This document shows, piece by piece, positions 17,838 to 26,512 of a DNA stretch of 64,000 nucleotides. This DNA comes from Teredinibacter waterburyi. GTDB lineage: Bacteria; Pseudomonadota; Gammaproteobacteria; Pseudomonadales; Cellvibrionaceae. The stretch covers positions 124,001 to 188,000 of the forward strand of contig NZ_MRUH01000168.1 of NCBI RefSeq assembly GCF_001922985.1, given 5' to 3'. Position 1 is the first letter of the stretch; each line of letters opens with the position of its first letter. The position numbers were made by a program, and so were the translations under genes. Under the pieces are notes generated by a model, which was not told where the DNA came from, did no database searches, and saw only the letters and a list, made by a program, of their open reading frames with translations.

Positions 17838-19169
17838 ATGAGCGTTTTAATTGGTGATAAAGAGTATTTCCCAGGCATTGGTAAAATAGCCTACGAAGGG
17901 CCGGAATCCGATAACCCCTTGGCGTTTAAGTACTACGACGAAAACCGTGTTGTTGCCGGTCGTACCATGAAAGAATTTTTTAAATTCGCCACCTGTTATT
18001 GGCATTCGTTCTGTGGCTTAGGTCATGACCCCTTTGGTCCCGGCACTCAAATTCGCCCATGGAGCGATGGCCCAGATGCGGTTACGCGTGCACGTTTCAA
18101 GATGGATGCTGCGTTTGAATTTTTCACAAAAATCGGTACGCCTTATTATTGCTTTCACGATATTGATTTGGTTGAGGAAGGTCCGAGTCGCCTCGAGACG
18201 AGTAAGCGCTTAAGTGCCATTGTGGATTACGCGAAAGAAAAACAAGCTGCGTCCGGCATGAAACTACTTTGGGGTACAGCTAACCTATTTACCAACCCGC
18301 GCTATATGAACGGCGCCTCCACTAATCCAGATTTTAATGTGGTGGCTTATGCGGGAGCGCAGCTCAAGGATGCACTAGACGCTACCATCGCGTTAAATGG
18401 TGAAAACTATGTGTTTTGGGGTGGTCGTGAAGGCTACATGAGCCTGCTAAATACCGATATGAAGCGCGAGCAAGAGCATATGGCACGCTTCCTGACTATG
18501 GCTCGTGATTACGCTCGTGGGAAGGGCTTTACGGGTACATTCTTTATTGAGCCTAAGCCTATGGAGCCGTCGAAGCACCAGTATGACTTTGACAGCGCCA
18601 CCGTTATCGGCTTCTTGAAAGAGCACGGTCTGGATAAAGACTTCAAGCTTAATATCGAAACTAACCATGCGACCTTGGCGGGTCATACCATGGATCATGA
18701 GCTTCAGGTTGCCGCCAATGCTGGAATGTTGGGCAGTATCGATGCGAATCGTGGCGACTACCAAAATCAGTGGGATACAGATCAATTCCCATACAATATC
18801 AACGAAACAGTTGAGATGATGTTGGTATTGTTGCGCAACAACGGTTTGCAGGGCGGTGGTGTTAATTTTGATGCTAAGACGCGCCGCAACTCGACCGACT
18901 TGGCCGATTTATTCTATGGTCATATCGGTGGGATGGATGTGTTCGCGCGCGCGCTACTGATCGCTGCTGATCTGCTAGAAAAGTCGCCGCTTGAGTCCAT
19001 GCGTTCCGAGCGCTACGCCACCTTTAATTCTGGCAAGGGAGCGGAGTTTGAGTCTGGCGCTATGGATCTTTCTGCTTTGGCAGCACTCGGCAATGCCGGC
19101 GGTGAACCAGCGCAGCAAAGTGGCAAGCAAGAACTCTACGAAATTGTCGTTAATCGTTACGTACGCTAA
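17838..19169 (+). CDS. xylA: Xylose isomerase
   Basis: The enzyme converts D-xylose to D-xylulose using two divalent metals. The 443-residue TIM barrel is of the larger (class II) type. Catalytic H107 and D110 lie in FHDIDL. The block [10 protein letters not shown] (191-200) is followed by the metal-binding [16 protein letters not shown], with E238 and K240. Later metal ligands lie in [10 protein letters not shown] and IDANRGD. The ATG at 17838, with AAGGTAGAAG upstream, is preferred to a TTG ten codons earlier. It is the last gene of the xylB operon and is followed by a terminator, 22 bp after the stop. Confidence 0.96.
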   Translation: MSVLIGDKEYFPGIGKIAYEGPESDNPLAFKYYDENRVVAGRTMKEFFKFATCYWHSFCGLGHDPFGPGTQIRPWSDGPDAVTRARFKMDAAFEFFTKIGTPYYCFHDIDLVEEGPSRLETSKRLSAIVDYAKEKQAASGMKLLWGTANLFTNPRYMNGASTNPDFNVVAYAGAQLKDALDATIALNGENYVFWGGREGYMSLLNTDMKREQEHMARFLTMARDYARGKGFTGTFFIEPKPMEPSKHQYDFDSATVIGFLKEHGLDKDFKLNIETNHATLAGHTMDHELQVAANAGMLGSIDANRGDYQNQWDTDQFPYNINETVEMMLVLLRNNGLQGGGVNFDAKTRRNSTDLADLFYGHIGGMDVFARALLIAADLLEKSPLESMRSERYATFNSGKGAEFESGAMDLSALAALGNAGGEPAQQSGKQELYEIVVNRYVR

Positions 19170-19190
19170 GCCGAATGATTGACTAAGATG

Positions 19191-19219
19191 AGGCGGGACA
19201 GCGATGTTCCGCCTTTTTT
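19191..19219 (+). terminator. Rho-independent terminator after xylA
   Basis: The stem GGCGGGACA/TGTTCCGCC contains one G-U pair and a 4-base loop, and a run of six T follows. Confidence 0.85.
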
Positions 19220-19675
19220 GTTAGGGGGTGGTAATAGATGCGTGGTGCTGTGGAGAGGTTGCTTGCCTGAAGTGATTGGTTCGGCTCCCCCGGCTTGCCT
19301 TGCAGGTTAGGGTTTTAAGCGGCTTCGTAAAATAAAGCTCAGAGGCCTTCTATAATCGCTTTGACGTCTATGGGGTCATCTAAGGTATGTGTTGACGAAA
19401 AATCAACCATAGCCCCTGTATCGTCTCAAGCAACCTTTTGGCGTAAAAGTTAATTTGCAGTAAAAACACGTTTATCAGGCTTAACAGCTGTTTGACTATT
19501 ATTGCGTATTCATGCAGTATCCTACGGTCACTTTTGCGACAGACAGCAAATTTCGGAAGAGCCTGAACTCTAGAGGGGGGAGGTTCCGTGTTTTGGTGTG
19601 TGTTGTCTGGGTTAATAGCTGGTGTTCTACAGAACGGCTTGTATTAACAAAAAATAATTTATAAGAGAGTAAGTT
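19220..19675. other. Long leader region upstream of the large TonB receptor
   Basis: The 456 bp hold no gene I can support. Just before the ribosome site is a nested inverted repeat at 19611-19648. A TTGACT at 19492 and a TTGACG near 19392 could be -35 elements, but neither has a convincing -10 at normal spacing. Transcription may use an alternative sigma factor or an activator. Confidence 0.45.
19611..19648 (+). promoter_or_regulatory. Nested inverted repeat in the TonB receptor leader
   Basis: GTTAATA (19611-19617) pairs with TATTAAC (19642-19648), and inside them GTTCT (19624-19628) pairs with AGAAC (19631-19635). The structure ends about 14 bases before the purine-rich ribosome site of the receptor gene. 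It could affect translation or be a protein-binding site. Confidence 0.3.
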
Positions 19676-22600
19676 ATGGCTATCGGAATCAATAAATTTG
19701 GCGCAAAAGCGGGATTTACCCTTGCGTCATCCTTGGTCGTATTGACCGGTGCACTAGCGGCACAGCGCGCGCTGGCTCAAGATGTTGAAGATGAAGAATA
19801 TGATGGCATCGCAGTTGAAGAGGTGATTGTTCAGGGTACTCGTCAGAGCCTGCAAAATGCCCAAGATATTAAGCGCGAAGCCGATACATTTGTTGATGCA
19901 ATTTCAGCATCGGACATTGGTGCACTTCCGGATCGTTCTGTACTCGAAGCGATGCAGCGTCTACCGGGTGTGTCAATTGAGCGTTTTGCTGCTAAAAATG
20001 ACCCTGATCACTTCAGTGCTGAAGGTTCGGGCGCAGTAGTTCGTGGTATGACCGCGACGCGTACTGAATTTAACGGTCGTGACTCCTTTACTGCAAACTC
20101 TGGTCGCGGTCTAAGCTTCCAAGATGTTGCGCCAGAGCTTATGAGCTCTGTTAAGCTTTATAAAAACCAGTCTGCCGACATGATTGAAGGCGGTATTGGT
20201 GGAACGGTAAGTCTGTATACGCGTTTGCCCTTTGACCGTGATGGTGAGACTGTTTCCTTCTCCATGGATAATACTTACTTTGACCTGAACGAAACTTGGT
20301 CGCCAACCTATTCTGGTTTGTATAGCAACCGTTGGGAATTTGACGATCTAGGCGAGCTGGGTTTATTGGTAAGCTTTGCTCAGGGTAAATCGAACAGCCG
20401 TTCTGATGGTATTCAGTCTGAAATTTTCCAAACTCGTGATCGCTCAATCTTCGATGACAGCTATGCATTGGGTGAAGCCTATGTAGTAGTGCCAAACGGC
20501 TCTAACGTAAGCATGAAAGAAGATGATCGTGAGCGTAACGGTTATTCCTACGCGTTGCAGTGGGCAAACCCAGAAGATACCTTGCAGGCGGCCGCTACCT
20601 ACTTGAAGTCTGATTCCAAGTTGTCTTGGAATGAAAGCAAGATTTCTTATCAAGGAGACGTTGTTCAAAATCGTCTCCTTACCTTGGATACTATGCCTGC
20701 TCAGGGCACGACCTTCCAGTTCGATAACTCAGGTGTTTTCTCTAACGGTATTTTGGCTAATGGTCAGGGTTGGCGTGCGGGCGTAAATGACGCTAATAGA
20801 ATTCCAAGTGGTACGAATGCAGAAATTACTTTTGGTGATGATCCTTCGCTCTACCCGTCTGTGAATCGATGTACGCTTCCTGCTGCTCAGTGGAACGCTT
20901 ATGAGATGGAGCTAGATGATGAAGGGCAGCCAGCCCGTCCTGACGGGTGTGGCCCAGATGGTGGGGAACTCGTTGAAACCTTTGGTCACCGCTTCCAGAC
21001 GACTTCACGAGTTAAGAATCAACGCACAGTCGTTGCTGATTCATCTTTTAATTTAAAGTACACGCCGAATGACGATTGGGAAGTTATCCTTGATTATCAG
21101 CACGTTGACGCGACTACCAAAGATGATGATATGGAAATCATGTTGGGTACTGTCGCCATGCAAGATTTCAGTCTTGGCGGTAGCACTCCATCGATGGCGT
21201 TGGTTAATCCGTGGGATTACACCCCGCCCGATACCCTCGGGAATTTAGGTGCTGAAGCGCAAGAATTGGCTGCGTCAGATTACTTTGTAAATCCACAGGC
21301 TTATTGGTGGAAGGCCGCCATGGATCACTATGAGCGAGCAGTGGGTGTTGAAGATGCTGCTCGGGTCGACGTTACGCGCTTTTTTGAAGATGGCTTTGTG
21401 ACATCTCTTAAAGGTGGTTTACGTCAGTCAACACGTGACCAAGAAGTGGCTTACAGTAAGTATAACTGGAAGCAAATTGCAGAAATCTGGGGCGACGATC
21501 ACGGTAGTAAATACACAGGCGATGATAATCCCTATGTAGATGGCTATAACGCCGCTTGGTTGGACTTGCCTATTTCTGAGTCTCTAAGTGGTTACTACGA
21601 AGCTGTGGATTGGAGTAGTTTTAACCGTGGTAACGGCTCTTTCACTGTTCCTGGTGAAAATCCCAACCGTGTGCTTCACCCTAGCAGTGAGTTAGCTAAT
21701 CGCTATTTGGAATGGGGCTCTTTGTTAGCTGATGTAACTAAGCCTGCCGTCGAGCGTGATGGTTGGGAGCCAGTTCAAGATCGCGATCTTGATGGTGACG
21801 GAAAAGCGGATACCACAGGCTACTTCCTTCCATCCGAATTAAGTGACATTAGCGAGACCAACACCGCTGCTTATATTCGCATGGATTTCGAAACAGAAGT
21901 TGCCGGTGCGCGAATTAGCGGTAACGTTGGTTTGCGTTATTTCCAAATCGAATTGGAGTCCACCGGTTCAATTCAATTCCCTGACTTGGTTGTTAATGAT
22001 AGCGGCTCGGTTGGTGATCGCAATCGTTACTTTGACGAGTTGGAAGGCAATGCAGCATCTGTTCCAGAAGAGTATCGTGGTATAAACGAGCCTGGGTTTG
22101 CGAATAATGCTTACGTTACAACTACAGCTACTAACAAATACGATGATGTTCTACCTAGCCTTAATTTGAAGGTCGAGTTTACGGATGAGTTGATGGGCCG
22201 TTTTGCAGTGTCTAAAGCTGTGGCGCTTCCAGATATCGGTAAACTGCGAAACTATGTATCTATTAGTCCTGAGCAAGTTGTTGCGCGATTGGACGATAAT
22301 ACGATTACAGATCAATTAGATACCATTCGAGAAGATCAGATATTGGCGACATGGGCAACGGGTTGGAGTGCGAGTGCTGGTAACCCATTCCTTAAGCCAA
22401 TGGAGTCGATTCAATACGATGCATCGTTAGAGTGGTACTTTGCTGATGTAGGTTCTTTGACCGCTTCTGTTTTCTATAAGGACTTGAGCAACTTCTTTGT
22501 GTCTGGGGCATTCCCTCGTGCGATCACTAACCCTTCCACCGGTGTGACAGAAACCGTCAACGTAAACGGTGTGGTTAACTCTGGTGACGGTAGCATGTCC

Positions 22601-23131
22601 GGCTTTGAGTTGGCATATCAGCAGACTTACGACTCATTGCCTGAGCCGTTCGACGGTTTAGGCACTCAGTTGAACTACACCTATATTGATGCTAAAAGTG
22701 TACCCAACCCAGATTTGGCGGGTGACGCAACTGTTGATTTGTCAGACGCAGACCTAAGCGATCGCGAAGGTATTGCCTACACAGGTCTGCCGTTGGAGTC
22801 GCAGTCTCGTCATACCGCTAACGCGGTTGTTTTCTGGCAGAAGAATGACTGGGATGCGCGTTTGGCGTATAACTGGCGCTCAGGCTATTTGATTACTGCG
22901 CGTGATGTAATTAATCCATATCGCCCAATTTGGAGTGCTGCTGCTGGTTATCTAGATGCGTCTGTATTCTATAACGTGACTGATGAATTACGCGTTGGCT
23001 TCCAGGGTCAGAATTTGTTGAACACTACGGTTAAAACCGAAATGCAAATTTCTGAAGATGGTTACACACAGGGTCGTTCATGGTTCACCAACGATCGTCG
23101 TTACTCTTTGATCGTACGTTTGAACTTCTAA
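19676..23131 (+). CDS. Large TonB-dependent receptor, probable xylo-oligosaccharide importer
   Basis: This is an 1151-residue outer-membrane receptor. The signal peptide ends near ALAQ (residues 1-35), a TonB-box-like EEVIVQGTR lies at about 48-56, and the plug domain covers about 65-190. The rest is the 22-strand barrel, ending in the terminal aromatic LIVRLNF. The segment ADTFVDAISASDIGALPDRS with the plug style IEGGIGGTV identifies the Xanthomonas/Caulobacter type (TIGR01782) used for plant and algal glycans, not siderophores. The position after xylA and before halogenase-family genes repeats the association known for such receptors. There is no SusD partner, as expected outside Bacteroidota. 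The substrate (xylo-oligosaccharides) is inferred from the neighbours. Confidence 0.93.
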   Translation: MAIGINKFGAKAGFTLASSLVVLTGALAAQRALAQDVEDEEYDGIAVEEVIVQGTRQSLQNAQDIKREADTFVDAISASDIGALPDRSVLEAMQRLPGVSIERFAAKNDPDHFSAEGSGAVVRGMTATRTEFNGRDSFTANSGRGLSFQDVAPELMSSVKLYKNQSADMIEGGIGGTVSLYTRLPFDRDGETVSFSMDNTYFDLNETWSPTYSGLYSNRWEFDDLGELGLLVSFAQGKSNSRSDGIQSEIFQTRDRSIFDDSYALGEAYVVVPNGSNVSMKEDDRERNGYSYALQWANPEDTLQAAATYLKSDSKLSWNESKISYQGDVVQNRLLTLDTMPAQGTTFQFDNSGVFSNGILANGQGWRAGVNDANRIPSGTNAEITFGDDPSLYPSVNRCTLPAAQWNAYEMELDDEGQPARPDGCGPDGGELVETFGHRFQTTSRVKNQRTVVADSSFNLKYTPNDDWEVILDYQHVDATTKDDDMEIMLGTVAMQDFSLGGSTPSMALVNPWDYTPPDTLGNLGAEAQELAASDYFVNPQAYWWKAAMDHYERAVGVEDAARVDVTRFFEDGFVTSLKGGLRQSTRDQEVAYSKYNWKQIAEIWGDDHGSKYTGDDNPYVDGYNAAWLDLPISESLSGYYEAVDWSSFNRGNGSFTVPGENPNRVLHPSSELANRYLEWGSLLADVTKPAVERDGWEPVQDRDLDGDGKADTTGYFLPSELSDISETNTAAYIRMDFETEVAGARISGNVGLRYFQIELESTGSIQFPDLVVNDSGSVGDRNRYFDELEGNAASVPEEYRGINEPGFANNAYVTTTATNKYDDVLPSLNLKVEFTDELMGRFAVSKAVALPDIGKLRNYVSISPEQVVARLDDNTITDQLDTIREDQILATWATGWSASAGNPFLKPMESIQYDASLEWYFADVGSLTASVFYKDLSNFFVSGAFPRAITNPSTGVTETVNVNGVVNSGDGSMSGFELAYQQTYDSLPEPFDGLGTQLNYTYIDAKSVPNPDLAGDATVDLSDADLSDREGIAYTGLPLESQSRHTANAVVFWQKNDWDARLAYNWRSGYLITARDVINPYRPIWSAAAGYLDASVFYNVTDELRVGFQGQNLLNTTVKTEMQISEDGYTQGRSWFTNDRRYSLIVRLNF

Positions 23132-23155
23132 AGTCAAGCGTTTCGCTCTAATTAA

Positions 23156-23186
23156 ATGCGCGCCCTTATCGGCGCGCATTTTTTTT
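23156..23186 (+). terminator. Rho-independent terminator after TonB receptor
   Basis: The perfect 9-bp stem ATGCGCGCC/GGCGCGCAT has a 6-base loop and is followed by seven or more T. It separates the receptor from the halogenase operon, which therefore needs its own promoter or read-through. Confidence 0.92.
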
Positions 23187-23217
23187 ATCTGCGGGTTTTT
23201 ACCTGCGAAACTAGTTA

Positions 23218-23241
23218 AATTGGATTTAGTTTGATCCAATT
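23218..23241. promoter_or_regulatory. Inverted repeat upstream of halogenase-family operon
   Basis: AATTGGAT and ATCCAATT form perfect 8-bp arms around an 8-base centre, about 75 bp before the first halogenase-family ATG. There is no U-tract, so a protein-binding site is more likely than a terminator. No confident promoter hexamers could be paired with it. Confidence 0.4.
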
Positions 23242-23314
23242 ATAGATGTGAAACTGTATTATTCGTTCTAATCGACGTTAATCTGTAACCAAGAAAACTG
23301 AGATACTGGCATAC

Positions 23315-24886
23315 ATGGCAACACAAGCTATACAAAAAATCGCCATCGTTGGTGGGGGGACCGCAGGCTGGATGACCGCCGCGGCATTAATGAAGTTTGT
23401 CGGTACTGCGAGCGATAAAAAAGCACGCTGTGAAATTGTGTTGGTCGAGTCCGACGAGATTGGCACTGTCGGTGTTGGTGAGGGAACTCTTCCTTTGATA
23501 CGTCAGTTCAATCAAACCTTAGGGATAGATGAGGCGGAGTTTATTCGAGAGACCAACGCGACCTATAAGCTCGGTATTGAGTTTTGCAATTGGGCGCGGA
23601 TAGGTGATGCGTATCTACATCCCTTTGGTGACTATGGTTTTCCTGTCGACGGAATTGAGTTCTATCATTTTTGGTTAGCGCTTAAAGAGAAAGGGTTAGC
23701 GGGTAGCTTGGATGATTATTCACTACCAGCACAAATGGCTTACGCGAATAAATTCACCTACCCCGAGCGAGATCCGAGCTCATTATTGTCGACCTTTTCC
23801 TATGCGTTCCACCTAGACGCAACGGCCTATGCGCGCTATTTACGCCGTCGAACCGAAGCTCAGGGAATAAAACGAATCGAAGGTAGGGTTGAACATATTA
23901 TCCAAACTGAAGATGGCTCTATCGAAAGCCTAAAGTTAGCGTCGGGTGAGGATATCTCTGCAGATTTATATATAGATTGCACAGGATTTCGCGCATTGCT
24001 AATCGGAGATACGTTCAAAAGCGAGTTTTGCGATTGGAGCGAATGGTTGAGCTGTGACCGTGCGGTAGCAGTGCCGACAAGTCGAACTGGAGAGTTATTA
24101 TCCTATACCAAAGCGATAGCTCAGCCCGCGGGTTGGCAGTGGCGTATACCCTTGCAGCACAGAACCGGAAATGGATATGTGTATAGCTCCAAGCATATTA
24201 GTGATGATGAAGCTTTTGGAACATTAAAGCGGAACCTAGATGGAGAGCTGTTGGCTGAGCCAAACTTTTTACGGTTTAAAGCGGGCCACCGAAAAATAAG
24301 CTGGATTAAAAACTGTGTAGCTATAGGTTTAAGCTCCGGTTTCCTAGAACCGTTAGAGTCAACGAGTATCCAGTTGATTCAGCAGGGTATAACTAAACTT
24401 TTGGAATTGTTTCCGAGTAAAAATATCGAGTCGTGTTTAAGTGATGAGTTTAATCGCGCTATGCTTCTAGAGTACGAATCGGTACGAGATTTTATAGTGT
24501 TAAATTATCACGCTACCGAGCGGGATGATTCTCCCTTCTGGGACTACTGCCGGCAAATGGGTATTCCTCAAGAGCTTAAAGAGAAAATAGACCTTTATAA
24601 GCGCCGCGGTTACATTATCGAACAGCAGCAGGCGCTGTTCCTTATTCCGAGCTGGTTAGCTATTTATACAGGCCAGCATCTTGTACCAGAAAAAGTTGAT
24701 CCCAGAGTGGCCGGCTTTGATCTTCCTAAGTTAGCTGAGCGCGCTGCAGAATTAAAACAGCAAATAATAGATGCGTTAGATAAGATGGCCAGTAATAACG
24801 AAGAGCTGCTACGTAATTGCGCGCCGAATCATAATGACGCATCACCGCAAGCTTATCGAAATCTTTATGGTCAGTCGCGAATATGA
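23315..24886 (+). CDS. Flavin-dependent tryptophan-halogenase family protein 1
   Basis: The 523 residues carry all the hallmarks of FADH2-dependent halogenases: the FAD motif GGGTAGW (13-19), the GVGEGTLP loop (53-60), and the catalytic Lys K85 in TYKLGIEF (aligning with PrnA K79). They also include the family motif WQWRIP (274-279) and E345 in FLEPLEST (aligning with PrnA E346). It should therefore be catalytically competent with a partner flavin reductase, which is not encoded here. The substrate is unknown; homologues linked to TonB receptors (for example BrvH of Brevundimonas) act on indoles in vitro without a known natural substrate. It is the first gene of a three-gene set, its stop overlapping the next ATG. 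Family certain, function open. Confidence 0.92.
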   Translation: MATQAIQKIAIVGGGTAGWMTAAALMKFVGTASDKKARCEIVLVESDEIGTVGVGEGTLPLIRQFNQTLGIDEAEFIRETNATYKLGIEFCNWARIGDAYLHPFGDYGFPVDGIEFYHFWLALKEKGLAGSLDDYSLPAQMAYANKFTYPERDPSSLLSTFSYAFHLDATAYARYLRRRTEAQGIKRIEGRVEHIIQTEDGSIESLKLASGEDISADLYIDCTGFRALLIGDTFKSEFCDWSEWLSCDRAVAVPTSRTGELLSYTKAIAQPAGWQWRIPLQHRTGNGYVYSSKHISDDEAFGTLKRNLDGELLAEPNFLRFKAGHRKISWIKNCVAIGLSSGFLEPLESTSIQLIQQGITKLLELFPSKNIESCLSDEFNRAMLLEYESVRDFIVLNYHATERDDSPFWDYCRQMGIPQELKEKIDLYKRRGYIIEQQQALFLIPSWLAIYTGQHLVPEKVDPRVAGFDLPKLAERAAELKQQIIDALDKMASNNEELLRNCAPNHNDASPQAYRNLYGQSRI

Positions 24887-26490
24887 GCCAAAATAAGTTA
24901 AGTCGACGGGAACTATTAATTGTCGGTGATTCGGCCGAAACATGGGTTGCTGCCGTGGCTGTTGTACGCAGTCTTATCCGTAGTCTCGACCGAGACCTTG
25001 TTAGGATAACTATCGTCGATACGGCGCCAAAAAATGCACAGTACCCGCCGTTTGTAGGCTTTCCCGAAGACGATGACTTCCAGCGGTTTCTCGGCGTTGA
25101 CGATAAAGCGTTACTGGCGAGTGGGGCGGCGCAATTTTCACTGGGAAATACCTTAACAATTAATAATACGGATTCATCAACGCGCGGAAAAAATAAATGG
25201 CTGTGCTTTGGTGACTATGGCTTCACTGCTCGTGGTGTCCAGTTTCAGCATATCTGGAAGCGAATAACAAGCGAAGAAGTAAGCGATAAGCACATCGAAT
25301 ATCACGACTTCTGCTTCAGTGCGAAACTTGCGGCAGAAAATAAGTTTTGCCAGCCACAGCAGCAGGGAAGCTTAATGTCTTTGTTAGATTACGGACTTAA
25401 CTATCAAGCAACAGCGTATATTGAGAATCTAAAAAAAATTGTTACGGCGCTTAGTAGAAAAATAACTAAACCCGACAATATTATTGTTGAATATTCGGAA
25501 GTGGGCGCTACCTCAACCAATAATATTAACTTAATGCCCGCTGAAAACGGCGCGGATCTTAGCGCGACCGACTCAAATCGACCTGCTACGCTAACGCTAA
25601 ATGGCATTACGCGCGAATTTGATTTAGTAATAGATACCAGTTATCAACCATTAGTAAAAGAGAATAATAAAAAGTCCGATACGGAAAGCCGATTTGATTA
25701 TGACTCTTGGGCGGAAGATTATCGTTACACGAGTGTTGAAGTCATTGCTGAGCCAAGTGAAAGCGCTTTAGTTTACGGCGAAATAACTCAGTCTAAACAC
25801 GCGTGTAGTTCGTCGCTGCAATTTGGTAACACAAAAATTACGACACGCTACGCCGACGGATTTCAGCAGAGCTTAACCACAGCAACACAGCCGTATATCG
25901 CAGCGCCACGGAAAACAGATCAATTGTGGCGCGATTGTTACATTGTTATGGGCGTAGCTGCATTTGGTTTCGTACCGCCATACATATCCAGTTTTAATTT
26001 AATTCAGCGCCAACTAACACTATTTCTAAATCTTTTTCCAAATAGTGATGACTATGAGATTTGTGCTGCGGAATACAACAGGAAAATGGCTATTACTGCT
26101 AGACGATTGAACGCTTTGTTGGCGATTAGCTCGGGATCTAAGTTTTCAGGGGCTGATAATGAAAATAGACGAAAATTAATTTCAAGTGGCGAAGACAAAC
26201 CTACCATGACTTTGTCGGACGTAGACGAAGTTCGCCACCGTTTACATCTATTTCGGGTTCGCGGCCGCGTTGCTTTTTACGAAGATAGCCTGCTTACCGA
26301 ATCCCAATGGGCGACCTTGCTAATTGGCTTGGGCGTCACAATCGAAAATCACGACCCGCTACTGGATCGCTTGGATTTTGATAAGATCAAACAGCAGCTT
26401 GTTATGGGTAATCAGAAAATGCAGCAAATGCTAACGCAACTCCCTAGCCTAAATGAATATACTCAATATGTTCTTTCTTTAGCGAAATAA
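24883..26490 (+). CDS. Degenerate halogenase-family paralogue, probably non-catalytic
   Basis: The 535 residues keep the length and parts of the scaffold of the flanking halogenases, for example CFGDYGFTARGVQFQHIW (108-125), the DYGLNYQATAYIENL helix and the C-terminal HRLHLFRVRGR region. The functional sites are gone. GGGTAGW is GDSAETW (15-21), the catalytic Lys is Ser (S86 in QFSLG), WxWxIP is missing, and the active-site Glu of FLEPLEST is Val in FVPPYISS. The frame is intact over 1.6 kb, so this looks like a maintained pseudoenzyme rather than a decaying gene. Its ATG overlaps the stop of copy 1 by four bases, and copy 3 starts 22 bp after it. A role as regulatory or structural partner of the active copies is possible but unproven. 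Confidence 0.8.
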   Translation: MSQNKLSRRELLIVGDSAETWVAAVAVVRSLIRSLDRDLVRITIVDTAPKNAQYPPFVGFPEDDDFQRFLGVDDKALLASGAAQFSLGNTLTINNTDSSTRGKNKWLCFGDYGFTARGVQFQHIWKRITSEEVSDKHIEYHDFCFSAKLAAENKFCQPQQQGSLMSLLDYGLNYQATAYIENLKKIVTALSRKITKPDNIIVEYSEVGATSTNNINLMPAENGADLSATDSNRPATLTLNGITREFDLVIDTSYQPLVKENNKKSDTESRFDYDSWAEDYRYTSVEVIAEPSESALVYGEITQSKHACSSSLQFGNTKITTRYADGFQQSLTTATQPYIAAPRKTDQLWRDCYIVMGVAAFGFVPPYISSFNLIQRQLTLFLNLFPNSDDYEICAAEYNRKMAITARRLNALLAISSGSKFSGADNENRRKLISSGEDKPTMTLSDVDEVRHRLHLFRVRGRVAFYEDSLLTESQWATLLIGLGVTIENHDPLLDRLDFDKIKQQLVMGNQKMQQMLTQLPSLNEYTQYVLSLAK

Positions 26491-26512
26491 ATAAAACTTG
26501 GTCAATAACACA

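Noticed and set aside
24883-26490. Middle halogenase paralogue as a frameshifted pseudogene
   Set aside because: The frame is open and full length with coupled start; substitutions are at functional sites, not stops or frameshifts.
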